DNA from: Climacium dendroides
Lineage: Eukaryota > Streptophyta > Bryopsida > Hypnales > Climaciaceae
DNA: 64,000 bases
Assembly: GCA_950106755.1 (NCBI GenBank)
Contig: OX467091.1
Location: forward strand, 19,547,538 to 19,611,537
Direction: 5' to 3'
The notes under the pieces were generated by a model. It made no database searches. It was not told the origin of the DNA and saw only the letters and a list, made by a program, of their open reading frames with translations. Made by a program: the position numbers and the translations under genes. This document shows positions 46,319 through 58,279 of this stretch, one piece after another (positions within the stretch are counted from its first letter, which is position 1; each line of letters opens with the position of its first letter).

Positions 46319-49300
46319 CCAGGATGCGTTTTCATTTTAGTATGGCAAGGTAGTTGTGTCTCTGGCTCATTGGCCAAGTCAGAAGAGGATATATTATAAC
46401 CCTTGTAAGCCCTTTGATTTTGGCATTGTGTAGAGTAATATTCTGGAGGAACCTTCAAACTCTTGATCAGGATTGAGATTTATCTAGTCCATTGATTTCA
46501 GAAGCAACTGGGAATGCTTTCTTGAATTGGGCATTGCACCATGAGGCGTGCCAAACAGAAGACTTTGGCAGTTAGCACGGTGTCAGTGCGGACGCATTAT
46601 TTTTGCCATTTCAGTCATACTGTACAATCAACTGGTTGATTTTGTTTATACGTTTACACGTTTATACTGCACCGAAGTGAAAGTTTCTTTGTCAAGGAGA
46701 AAGGACCAATCACCGTGCTGATCACCGAGCTGGTCACCGTGGAAATGATCTGTTTTGGTACTGTGAATTGCTGGTTTGAAAAAATGAAAAAGCAATCGTT
46801 GGAAGCAAACTTGTGTGAATTGTTGCTTTAAAAGATGCAAAAGCAATCGTTGGAAGCCAAACTACTGTAGAAGACCTTCCCTTTTCACACAAAATTTGGA
46901 GGATGGATACTTGCACTTTCCTCTTGTATTGAGAGATTCTTTGTCATTCATTAGCTGGAAAATGTTCTTGGCGTCGTTTATGGGTTAGGGATGTGCACAC
47001 AAAATCAACAGCTAAAGATTTGTAACACAATGAAAATGGAATGTTACAAGTGGCGATTCTGAGTGCAGAAACCTTAACGTTGAGGACACAAAGTGTTTCA
47101 TGGATGAATTTATTTGTTACTGTAGAAACAAAGAATGTACCATGGTTGAACCTTATTGCTGCTAGTTTCCATTGGTCTCTTGGACGTTCAGTTTTTGGAG
47201 GGCAGTTAGGGAACAAGGTTTCCATTGCATAGCTTTCTAAATGTATGGCACTCGTGAAGGTGAACGTGGTATCCATTATGGTGAACAAGGTATCCATTAC
47301 ATAAAGAGTGGCACGCTTTCTAAAAGCACGGTGCTCATGTGATTGGTTTCTAGTATGAAGTTAATATGTCTAGGATAGCGTCCAGCGAAATACAAGGGCT
47401 GGAGACTCGAGGGGAATTGGAGGGAGCTCGGAGCTCGGATTGCAATGGAAAGAGCGAAACGGGTCTTGTTCGGGAGGCCCAAGCGCCCAATGGAACTTAT
47501 ATATGAACATGAAGGCATTGCTCGAAGGACGGAAACTGATGTCGGTTTAGCACCTTGGAGTCCTAGAATGCTGATTGACGAAATAAAATGAGATAACAGG
47601 ACTTCCATCAATGGGGCGGACGATTAGAAGCCAAGGTACACTGAAAATAGACACGGGCAGGTGCTTGAAATCGACTCTCACAGCGGCTGGGAATCTAAAA
47701 CGGCTACCGTGTGGTTCTTCGTGTGGTTCAATCGCTGCCAAAATGTGTTGCATTGGGAATGGCCATAATGGATTCCACAAATGATGATAGGTTTTCAGAA
47801 TCCGGACCTTGCAATGAGGACAAAACCTTTTGAAGCCAATCAATGGAAAGGTAGAAATAGTCTCCCACCGTCCACAAACTCGTGACTACTGTTGAGCAAA
47901 GTGCATTAGTGATGGAAGACACAGAAATCTTTCATACGAAGGTTTTCAGAATTCAGACCTTGCAATGAGGACAACACCTTGTGAAGCCAACCAATTGAAA
48001 GGTAGAAATAGTTTCCCACCGTCCACAAATTCGTGACCACAGTTGAGAAAAGTGCATGAGTGATAAGATAGAAGACACAGAAATCATTCATACGAAATCA
48101 AGGAACCAGAAAAGATTATCGATGTCGAACCACTGCTAGAGAATTTTGGCCCTTCTGCGCACCTCACTGTGCCCTTGTTCTTGGGCAATGCAGCATCTTA
48201 TCCCCGCTGCACTGTAGACAACAACCTGACCAAGATGAAAACTCCTTGCCCAACTCTACTGTAGCTGCCAGCAGGAAATCAGCAGCCAACTGCTTCAGTT
48301 GGTTTCCAGGCACGTTGAGCATGGGAGCCCTTTTGAAAATTTCTGCTTCATTGCCCAAGAGTTGACCACCTACAAAATAACGCAGGCAGGCGGGCACACC
48401 CACCACCTTCTAATCCTACAACCGTTGACACCGTTTTCTGTGCTTCTCCATTTCTCTAAAAATGTCCAAGCTATCAAAGATGGAAGTTGGGGTACCTGCG
48501 CATGAGTGCCCCCTGCTGCCTCTAAAAAAAGTTAAGGATGGAAAAAACAGAAATATGGAGAAGCAGCAGCATTTCCAGTAGTCAATCGGACCCAAATCAA
48601 AACTCCGTAAATCCTAAACTCTAAATTAAAACTCCCTTCTATCTTACAGATGCTGTGAATCCAGATAAGGACATGCAGGGCGATGAAATGTCCAACTCGA
48701 AGGCGCAACCTGTGCGGACACAAAACTTTGCTCCAAGATACCCACTTTCAGAAACCCCCATTCCCACGTACCAAAAGCTCTCGAGATTCGACAAAGCCTG
48801 CTTTCGTAACAGACGCCGCCCCGAGTTCTTGAATCGTTGGGGGGGTACTCGAGAATGACGGCCTTCAAGATTCCCAAACGGTAACCAAAATGCCCACCAC
48901 CTCTTGTTCCCGGTAGCCTTCTTCTGCTTGCTGGGAATGTACCGGGGCTTTACCGGGGATCCCCGGTGGCCGAAAATCGGTTGGGTCCGAGCATAATGAG
49001 ACGGACGTCTCGTAACTGTTTTCTTGCCCTGTATACTGTGGCTTTTCGTTGAGAAGAACTCGTGTGATGCCTCTTGCTTCGCTTGTACAAATCTGCCTCT
49101 TTCGGTACACAATTACACGTACTTGCCGTTGCAATTTGGGTGTAGAGCTTCTAGCTTGGTGAGTGGGAGTTTAGAGGTTTAAAGCTCTGTTTCAAAGTCA
49201 CAGCATTCCTCTTCCCATCCTGGTGTTCTGGCGATGAGAATCGTAAGACGTATCATCTGCATCTGAGAACACAAATGTGATTTGTAGTGCTCTACCATAT

Positions 49301-49450
49301 ATTGAGAGAATATACACGTAAGGAAAATAGAGGACTTTCAATGGCAAAAGACGTAGAAAACAGCGGCAGAAATATTGAAAGCAATCGTCTTCTCTTCCCT
49401 CGTACGACATCAGAGACGTCCTCACCTGACTCGTGGTAATTTCAGTAATT
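46319..49450. other. 3' UTR of the iron transporter gene, then moderately GC-rich intergenic DNA with no assigned gene
   Basis: A ~50-bp direct repeat (AAAGCAATCGTTGGAAGC at about 46790 and 46840) lies in the 3' flank. Further on, minus-strand frames at 48164-48406 (80 codons) and 48639-49112 (157 codons, overlapping others) show no domain I recognise. Composition is less AT-rich than in the transposon regions, so an unrecognised or decayed gene is possible. Confidence 0.4.
47791..48092. repeat. 151-bp tandem duplication
   Basis: GTTTTCAGAAT(C/T)C starts at 47791 and 47942, and both copies continue through CCTTGCAATGAGGACAA and GGTAGAAATAGT(C/T)TCCCACC. The copies are about 90 percent alike by eye. 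Minus-strand frames through both copies encode similar peptides only because of this. Confidence 0.85.
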
Positions 49451-49457
49451 GCAAAGA

Positions 49458-49740
49458 GAGTTGTCAAGAACCCTCGCAGACTTCACATCTTTGCTGCAAT
49501 CTAGCTTGTAGTGACAGACGTCCATGCTGGAATATATAATCCTCCACTTGTGAATTCTGAAGCATCTGAGAGAGACTTGACGTGTTGCAGAGAGTTGTCA
49601 AAAACCCTCGTTGAATCCCATTCATAAGCTCAGACAGCAGACATCGCATCTTTTTCTGCAACCTTGTAGTAACAGACGACCATGCTGGAATATATAATCC
49701 TCCACTTGTGAATTCTGAAGCATATGAGGGAGTATTGAAG
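49458..49740 (+). promoter_or_regulatory. Duplicated core-promoter-like segment upstream of the CC-like gene
   Basis: CATGCTGGAATATATAATCC followed by TCCACTTGTGAATTCTGAAG occurs at 49523 and 49681, 158 bp apart. Each copy contains a TATA-like AATATATAAT. AGAGTTGTCAA(A/G)AACCCTCG also repeats (about 49458 and 49592). The second copy lies about 150 bp before the chosen start codon, so two transcription starts are plausible. A further TATATAG at about 49803 could serve instead. Confidence 0.55.
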
Positions 49741-49844
49741 TGTTGAAGAGAGTGAAGGGAGTTTTGCGTACAAGTACGCAGAGGTTTTTATCACAGGGTT
49801 TCTATATAGGAGATAAGTATCTGACATCTTGGATCCCATTTCCC

Positions 49845-52224
49845 ATGGAGTACTTCCTGATGCAGGACCAGCAGAGACGACCGCTCTTCACCTTCGTAGA
49901 GTCGTCCTGTTCCTCCACCCCATACAACAATTCAGGGGTCGCATATCCTCAGCAAATGGCTTTATATCCAGCATACTACGTTGACAGTCCTTCGACTGTG
50001 CTGGACATGAGCTCCATTAGCTACGAAGATCAGCGAGCTTCGGATTGTTTGACGGAGCCCTTCAGTGCCAGTTTGTTGAGCAGGAGCACATCATTTCTGA
50101 GCAACTGTACTTCCGAGGCTGTGTCTTTACCGGACGTCTCCGCCCGTTTGCAGTCTTGGTGCAAGTCCAGACCAGCAATGACCACCACCAAGTGGACGAC
50201 GAGTTGTGACGAGGAGGCGGGGTTCGGGAATGAGGACAGTACTCCATCAAGGTGTCGAGACATCTTCAAATCTGTTGCTTTGTACTCGTGTCTGACAGTC
50301 TTTCTCACGACCTTGATACTGGCTCTTTTCACTTCCATGTACTGGCTCGTTTGCCATCCCCTCCCACCTCGCACTACTCTCAAGGTGAGACCTTCCTTCC
50401 TCTGTCACTCCCTTGCATTTGTTGGGATTACGTCGCTCTTCTTGCATACCATTCTTGAACTTCAAGGCAGGGGACCCTTTGCTTTCCATGAATCAAGGCT
50501 CCTTTCACTGTAGTACAACATCTTGAATGCAAGCTTGCCCATATATTGTGGTCCACTGGAACACAAATATAAATATATTTTCTTGTTCCAGTGATACTGT
50601 AGAAGGACCCCCTGCCTTCATATTCAAGAATGTTATGTGGTGAACGAAATAAAGTCATTTAAGATCACACAAATAGACATTATAAGCCGACATTATAAAC
50701 CAAACAAGATGTGTGCACCGCACCTTTCGGATGGAGAGTTCCAATCTGTACCAAATTCAAAGCCACATGGAACTCTCTCCAAAAGTCGGCAAACATATGA
50801 GCTCCGTCTTAATTGGCAATGCAGCTTCAAAAGAAAGAATAGACAGACAATGATATTGCCTCATGTCACTCCCTTCCATTTTTCGGGTTATGTCGCACTT
50901 CTTGGTGAACGAAACAAAACATGTAGGAGACAGGAAGACCATTCAACTGACATATAATAATAACAGCAGACAAAGTGCCAATGAAAGTCAGTTTGCGGCA
51001 TCTCGTAAATAAACCAGTCACGTTTGAATCATGTAATATGTGTGCATAAAACAGAAAGTGCACCTTGTGGTTGGCCGGAGAGTTCCAACCGAAACTGAAT
51101 GCCATGCCACATGCAGTCTCTCTAGCTGCACAAGCCGGCAAACGTATGATTTAAATTTTTACCAGATTCAACATAAAGAATTAATAGACATACAATGATG
51201 TGCTTCTTCTGACAATCCAGTTCTAGAGATGCTACAGAAGCCAGCAGAAATACTTGCACCACTAGCAGCAAGCAAGTTTTAAAGCACTAAACGCAAACTT
51301 CAATGTAATTTGATCAAGAATTGAATCAGTAGAAGAGATTTAGTACAATTAGACTATTGGACTGCTCGATCTGTCCCTGTCTACTCTTGCAACTGAAATA
51401 TGTTTATTCAGGTTAGTGAACGACATGATACATGAGGTCCAAACAGGAGTGCTTTAAATGGGAAAGCTTATATAATTAAACCGACGATTTGGTTTTGTTT
51501 TCGAAATACAGGGGGTGGAGTTTCGAAGCTTTAACGTTCTGCAAGGATACGATCGAACAGGTGTGCCCACTGATTTGGTCAGCTTGGAGTCAATGGTTAG
51601 ACTTGCTTTCAATAATCCCTCTAAGCACTATGGCGCATTTGTGAGTGGTGCTGATGTAGGGCTTTCGTACCTCCCCAGACCGATAGCCCATGGCCAGGTA
51701 ACCCTGAACACGTAACAATTTTTTTTTCTTTTGCATGAATACAGTGGCAGAGAAACATGATTGTATATTCTAGTAGAAGATTGATGTTGCTCGGATCTTA
51801 CAAGTCTACGAACTTATATAACTTCAAAGAACTTCGCTGCAAATAAGAAGTGCAAAACCCCTCACGTTCTCATGTGCTGTCATGTTTTTGATCTGATTTC
51901 TAGGAGCCAGATTTCTATCAAGACAGCCATTCAAAGAGGGATGTTACAATCGAAGCCAAAGCTGAGTACGTACCATTGTATGGGGCAGGACCTAGCCTCA
52001 AGCAAGCCATAAAAGAGAACCGCCACATCCCTCTGGGCCTCACAATCTCTGTGAAGTCGCATGTCAACTTGTTCGGTAGCTTGGTAAAAAAACACTTCAC
52101 TGAGATCATCGCCTGCAACGTCTTATTTAGCCCTAATACTGGGGTAGTTGCAGCTACGTACTGTGAGCCTCCGCAAAGACTAGAAGAAGGTGAAATTCAT
52201 CCATGGAGAACACCCTCTCCGTGA
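49845..52224 (+). CDS. Companion-of-cellulose-synthase-like / LEA-2 single-pass membrane protein, 348 aa, three exons
   Basis: Exons 49845-50384, 51512-51697 and 51904-52224 join in phase at GT/AG borders. The N-terminal cytosolic half (1-140) is Ser-rich and contains YYVDSPS at 44-50, matching the YYVQSPS signature of plant CC proteins. A membrane segment follows at about 144-169 (ALYSCLTVFLTTLILALF), then an apoplastic LEA-2/NHL-like domain (about 180-348). That domain has a FRSFNVLQG start, DFYQDSHSKRDVTI (the FYQ...R.V pattern of the family) and VPLYGAGPSL near 266-274. Arabidopsis CC1/CC2 link cellulose synthase complexes to microtubules and help growth under salt stress; that role is inferred here. 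The N-terminus is longer before YYVDSPS than in Arabidopsis CC1. An in-frame upstream ATG at 49740 is an alternative start. NDR1/HIN1-like proteins are the nearest alternative family. Confidence 0.8.
50407..51180. repeat. Diverged duplicated segments in intron 1 of the CC-like gene
   Basis: CACTCCCTTGCATTTGTTGG near 50407 has a relative at 50868 (CACTCCCTTCCATTTTTCGG), and GGAGAGTTCCAA...GCCACATG...CGGCAAAC phrases at about 50730-50790 recur at about 51080-51140. They are imperfect and non-coding. Confidence 0.55.
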
Positions 52225-52540
52225 CCAAAGGAGAGGCCCCAACAACTACTTAACATAATGGTCTCAATTCTCAAATTTCTGGATTCAGCCCCATCTACTG
52301 CAAATAAACCCTAATCCCTAAGAACCCAACTCAAAGGATTTGCAGTATTACCAATAGGAAGAGATATGAACTTAATATGCGTTGTCAGTAACTGTCTACA
52401 CTTCCCAACTGTAAATAAGTAGATGTACATAAAAGCAACGCTTGTTCAAAAGCTGCAGATCTTGAGGGTAGCTACAAAATAAATGATGATGTGTGGTAGA
52501 TAGGAAATGGTTTACGAAACCAGCAAATTTGGTTTCATAT
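52225..52540. other. 3' flank of the CC-like gene, nothing else seen
   Basis: Probably 3' UTR followed by intergenic DNA; no frame with a recognisable product. Confidence 0.4.
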
Positions 52541-52970
52541 TTTTCCGAGCATGTATGAATATAATATGAATTTGTGGCAACAATTGTGTAGATGTACCTA
52601 CTATGAACCATGACTAAACACAAGTGGTCATGGAAACACCCAAAAGCAGTAGACCGTAAGCTCCGAGCACACAAAGAGGTCAATTTGGTTTCATATTTTT
52701 CCGTAAGCTCCGATCACACAAAGAGGCCAATTTGGTTTCATATTTTTCCGAACTTGTATGAATATAATATGAATTTGTAGCAACAACTGCATAGATGCAC
52801 TTACTATGAACCATTGACTAAACACAAGTGGTTGTGGAAACACCCAAAAGGAGTAGACTATAAGCTTGTATCACACAAACGCACTCACTATGAACCATTG
52901 ACTAAACACAAGTGGTTGTGGAAACACCCAAAAGGAGTAGACTGTAAGCTTGTATCACACAAAGAAGATT
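52540..52970. repeat. Tandem repeat block, long (~200 bp) and short (80 bp) units
   Basis: TTTGGTTTCATATTTTTCCG occurs three times (about 52530, 52684, 52733). CTATGAACCATTGACTAAAC followed by ACAAGTGGTTGTGGAAACAC occurs at about 52804 and 52886, 82 bp apart, and in variant form at 52598. The 60-codon plus-strand frame through the last two copies repeats in step and is not a gene. Confidence 0.85.
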
Positions 52971-53214
52971 GGCCAATGCAAAACCTACCCTCATGACCCT
53001 GCTACAACTTCTTGTAGCCTCATCTATCTGCTTTGTGTCCAATTGTGTTTGGATTATGGTCATTTTTAAAATGTCACTAAATGAATCTTGTTACTTTTAT
53101 GTATGTTTACTTTACTTCCACCTCAATAGAATTACCTTGTGTGAAGGTCAAATTCATTATAAATTACATCATTTTTGTTAAAAAGTTCCACATGTCATCT
53201 TGTCAATGGTGTGA

Positions 53215-53330
53215 GGTGATGGATCCCCTTGAAAATCAAATTCAACATAAATTACATCATTTTTGTTAATTTTCATTGTTAAAATTTTTAACAATGAAAA
53301 TCAAGGGGGTCCATCATTCAACCTATATGG
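53215..53330. repeat. Short inverted repeat / hairpin with GATGGA...CCCCTTGA arms
   Basis: TTTTCATTGTTAAAA and TTTTAACAATGAAAA form a perfect hairpin near 53270-53302. The outer GATGGATCCCCTTGA (53219) reappears inverted as TCAAGGGGGTCCATC (53303). Probably a small foldback element; no target duplication identified. Confidence 0.6.
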
Positions 53331-56300
53331 ATCAAAGAAAAACATTCACATGAAAATATCAATGTACAATAAAAGGAACAACTTCATTACATAAATTTTG
53401 GTGCTTTTAATGCTAGAGCCAATAAATGTGGACAAACTTCAAGTCCCTTCTCTACTTTGAATGCTCTAGTTTGCCATTGAAAATGCATTGCTTTTTCTTT
53501 TTTTTTAAATTCAAAAATGAGCTTACATATCTTCTACAAGTCACAACAAGTCATTAAAAAAAATCCAAATTTTTGTGCAAAATTTGAAATTTTTGCTTTC
53601 TAAAAGGTTGCAAGCTCCCAACGTTATTAATTGGATGAATTTTAAGGAAAAGTGAAAAAAATCTATATCAAATACACAATTAAGTATATATTATAGTAGA
53701 GAATATCATGGTTTACACTAGTTCTGATGTCATTCTATACTGAGATGGCAATAAAATATTCAATTTGGAGAAAAATTCAAAATTACATTTGGAGCAGAGA
53801 CTAGACTTAATAAGCTTCATTTTTTTTAGTTGGGTACAAATTCAAAAAAGATAATTTTTTAATGGCTAAAACTCAAATCAAGAGTAAAGACTCACATAGG
53901 AATTGCCAAGTACACTAAAATTGCATTTTCAATTTATGCTATGTGGATTTTATGTCTTCTTTTCTATAAAATTTTATGATTTATCATCAAGGGCTTTCCA
54001 CCACCCAAAGCTACATACACATTCAAAAAAATCTCTACAAAAGATTTGGATGAAAGTCATCAATTTTTCAAGAAAAACAAATTGCATTTGACCATCTATC
54101 AATCACTTTTCATCCCCCTCAATGTTTTAGTGTTAAACTTGTAAGCTTGTGTCTAAAAATTAATAAAATATTTTTATTGTTGTAGAATAATAGCACCTTT
54201 ATCAATCTTTGAAATTATCAATGGATGTAGTTTTGTTATGTGAAACTCAATACAATTTGTGCAAGTTTTGACTCAAAATTTATCTCAAAAATATAATAAA
54301 ATATAATTTTTTATAGTATTCTAAAATAAATAAAAATAAAATGATCCTTAGTATAAAATAAAATAATAATAATTATTAATGTATCTCACACTAATTGAAT
54401 TAATTTGATTGGAATATAGATACAAAAATGCAATTACTTTTGAATTTTGACCATTTGAATCCTTCAAGGTTACATTAAAAACATGTAATCCCACCATTCT
54501 TATGCTATTATAGAATTATGCTACAATAATTTGTTTAGATAGTGTGTGAAATTACCTTACTAAAACTACATTGTTTACAAAATGATTAAATTGGTGAAAG
54601 TTGAAATATTACTCTATGCTCAAGTCAAATTCGTTAAAAAATAATTCAAAATGCAGTTGAATATGACATGTAATGAAATTTTAAAAAATTATAACTTAGC
54701 ATAATTAAATAGTGTAGAAAACATTTATGAAAATAATTTGAATTTAAAAAAAAATGATAAAAAATGAAAGATGAAAAATAATATACATAATAAAGTGATT
54801 GCTTTATAAATGTAAAAAATCCTTGGAATACATAAGCTTACTAAGCTTAGTCCTTTTTCCCCCTCCCAAAAGAAACTTTGTTCATTGAAAGGGATTGAAA
54901 CTTAACTAGTTCTTCTGCTAATTTATGAAGCTAGGAGGATCCTACTACTAAAGATCATTAAAGATTAAGTAAAACCTTAAATATTGTAGTAAAGTTGAGG
55001 ACCTTGCTAAAAATCATGAAATATTTTAAATCTTATGAAATGAAATTTCAAAAATTTTAAATCAAGTTAATGAAAAAATATTCAACTCCAAAAGAAATGA
55101 TTTCAAATGGGGCTCCCAATGCTTGGTATTGTATTGTACCAATTTCTACAAAAATAACTTTTTTTGTGATTCCACTAATTTTCTAGGTGACACTAATTTC
55201 TCCTCACTAATAGAAAGTGTGTAAACAGAGAGGTTTGGGGAATTAGTTTTAACCCCTAAGTGCTTCAACATCCAATTTCTAGATGATGTACAAAGTTGAC
55301 TTTTCATAGCAACCAGAGAAATTGGAATTTTTATTTTTTGGAAGTTGAAAGATGAGTTCCACATTCAATGGTGATGAATATGTGAAAATTTGTAAGTGTA
55401 AATTGCAAAGAAAAATAGAAGTACTAGATCATATTTAGTTGTAGGTGAAAGTTTGACGTGCCCAAGTGATAGAAATAGTAGAACTATCTTTTTTCAGGCA
55501 AGAATATTTGTGGCTTACAATGTAGTGGGTAGAGAGTAAGAGTAGTGTTTGTGATAACAAAAAAGAATAGAGGTGCTAAAAAATGGGCTTATGGTGGCAA
55601 AGAAGTTTCTATACAAACATGTGAAAAAATAAACAATGTTCTTATGTAGTGCCAAGTGTCACGAATAAAAGAAAACTTCTTTTTCTAATATAGTAAATGT
55701 GAAATGGTGGTACAGTATTTCTGCCATGAAATGGCTATAATATAGATATCTCAAGGTAGAAGTAGGTCAATTGAAGATTGAATTTTATTGCACTACATTC
55801 ACTGAAGAAATCTTGCATTTACAAACTACTAAATTGAATTACAATGCAAGACAACTAAGCAATTCATTGTAGCCACTAGTATGTTCTAAAGAACAAATGG
55901 ATATTGGGCCATTGCAAGGATGGGTGATGGAACCTAAATTTCCAATAACCGTTTATTTGGCTACACAAGAATATAAGATGATACATTGTACAAAGGAATA
56001 AAAGAGCATAGTTGCATTTATTTATAAATGGCAATCAAAGTTTCTCAACAAGGGAGTGATTAAAAAATGAGAAAGAGATCAAATAAACTCATTTTTCTAG
56101 TTGTTGTCCTTGGTGTGCAATTTGTCTTTAAGAATTAAAAGAACTTCTAGAATTTTCAGCTTAGTCTTTAGCTTTGTAGCTATAGTTAAGTTTAGATCCT
56201 AATCGGATTATCTAAACAAATAGTTTAATTCGTTCCTAGGGAGGTAATTCTAATAGGACTACTTCTACAACGACATTAGAACAAACTAATAAAGGACTAA

Positions 56301-56455
56301 AATACACAAGGAATGCATACTTCCAACTAATATTAATTTAATTCCTCACAATTTCTCTAATAATTACTAAATTAATTACTCACTCCATTCTTAAAACACC
56401 AAGTTTAAGTATCACCCAATTATGCTTGATTTTTATTCTTTAAATTGGACTCCCT
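53331..56455. other. Very AT-rich intergenic DNA, no gene recognised
   Basis: Minus-strand frame 55146-55364 (72 codons) lacks a recognised domain. No paired LTRs or terminal repeats seen. Confidence 0.4.
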
Positions 56456-56459
56456 CATC

Positions 56460-58275
56460 TTTCACCAAATCGGAATCGCCTGGTATAGGTTCAGCAACAA
56501 TCTTTCAACTTGGCTAGGCTCAACTTCCTGTCTTTCTCCAACTAGGATATGTCACACTTTAGTTGGTCCTTGTCTCCAGCTTTGGTTACAACCATGATCT
56601 CCGATTTGGATTCTTTTATCTCCTTCTTATACTTTGATGTGACTCTTGCCTTGCCGAATTTATCATTTTTTTTTTAACTTCGAATTTTTATTTTTATTTA
56701 TTTATTTTTTATCACAGTCTTCTCTCTTTCATACTATGCTGATTTCCTAATTGGATAAATTAATTTCTCACACCCATTCGGAAACTCTCAAATTTGAGAC
56801 TTGTTGCTTCGGCTTAACAGACCAACTCGGGATCCTAACTTAGACAATATTCAAACTTTATAAAACCAACTTGGATAAGCACTCATGACACCATGCATTC
56901 CACATACAAAGCCTTCTCAATTTGCTCATATCCATAACTTCAATCAACTCTTAGTCCAATTTGAATTTTAACAACAAGTGCCATTTCTTTACTTGACCAA
57001 TTCGGCACTTATTCTGATTCCAAATTGAAACCACACATACAACCACTCAACAATTTCAAATTAAACATACATCCCTATCCGGCACAACCAACACCGATTT
57101 GCTTGAATTACACTTTTCATTAAGCCGAATTGGTGAGCATATCACCGTTAAAAATAATGTTTTCTTTAGCAGTCTATCTTACTGCTCTTGCTTCACTCCA
57201 CTTCAACTTTCCGATTTGGATCTCCTATTTGCTATCCCAGCAATTTTAACTCTTTGACTGATCCTTCCAAATTACACTTCACTCCATTATCCAAATTGAT
57301 CTTACAGCTATAATCTATTCGGGCTCACATCACCCATATACTTTTCAGCTCCAAATTGGGTCCTATTTCCATCACTTAATGCTTAATAAACTATCATTGT
57401 ACTTCTCCAAATTGGAAATCAGCTCCTTACAGTGACTCTCACCACTCTGCATAACATTTCCGACTAGGACACACTTCCTAATCTGCTCCTCATTTCATCC
57501 TCATTCACTTCACCGCTTAACTCCACATCACCAAATTGTTTCCGCTTCAAACTTTGTCATCTACATACTTCTCCAAATTGTATCGAACCACTCCAGAGAC
57601 ACATACTCACACTCACAGCACATCAATTAGAACACACTCTCATCAAGCATCTGACTTGGAAAAACACACACACACACACAAACAAGCACAAAAACATCAA
57701 ATACGCAGCCAACTTGGACTGGAACTCGCACTGGACTCTCTCAAACAGTGGGTGCCTTCCAAAACGGAAAACTCAACTTTAAAACCCCAAGCCAGGCAGT
57801 TCCTTAATCAACTTGGCATCACCTCAAAACTTCACAAACCGCCAATTAGGAACCTCAAACAATAACCGCAACCATGCATTACACCAAACACAAATGAAAA
57901 CCCCAAATTGGCACCTCACTGCACACTACAAACAAATCACAGCCTCACAACCAAATCGGAATACACTCCACAACTAACTCAAGACAAGACTACGACATTT
58001 CCAATTTGGAACAACCCCGAACCATTCCACCTGGAATAAGACAGTCCGCAATTCCAACTCGAATTGAACCTCCACTTCCATACAACACCGCCCAACTATT
58101 TGAATCAACTGCTCCTGACTTGGAACTGAAACTTCAAAAAACTGACCCTCCAAATAGGTAAACAAACATTCAAAACTACCAATTTGGGACACAAAGCATA
58201 CAAAACATTAACAAAATCATGCAAAAGTACACAACAATAATACCAAAATGACAACATAAAAAATCCGAATAGGTC
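56460..58275. repeat. Dense cluster of degenerate CCAAATTGG / TCCGATTTGGA palindromes
   Basis: About 35 variants of a ~10-bp palindromic word lie at roughly 50-bp intervals. Examples: ACCAAATCGGAA (56468), TCCGATTTGGAT (56600 and 57211), ACCAACTTGGAT (56869), GACCAATTCGGC (56996), CCGAATTGGT (57125), TCCAAATTGGGT (57350), TCCAAATTGGAA (57404), CCAACTTGGACT (57710), CCAAATTGGC (57904) and CCAATTTGGAAC (58001). The DNA between words differs, so this is not a simple tandem repeat. The 109-codon plus frame at 57536-57865 is low-complexity and probably by chance. Confidence 0.75.
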
Positions 58276-58279
58276 ATTT

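Noticed and set aside
48639..49134. Overlapping minus-strand frames (157 and 89 codons) as a gene or organelle-derived fragment
   Set aside because: No domain or known organelle gene recognised, and frames overlap on both strands; left unassigned.
53130..53275. Repeated AAATTACATCATTTTTGTTAA as a tandem gene fragment
   Set aside because: Only two short copies, non-coding, next to a small hairpin.
55249..55262. TTAACCCCTAAG as another piggyBac-like terminus
   Set aside because: No matching partner or shared flanking sequence; probably chance.
57536..57865. 109-codon frame as a gene
   Set aside because: Low-complexity His/Thr/Gln text from CA repeats within the palindrome cluster.
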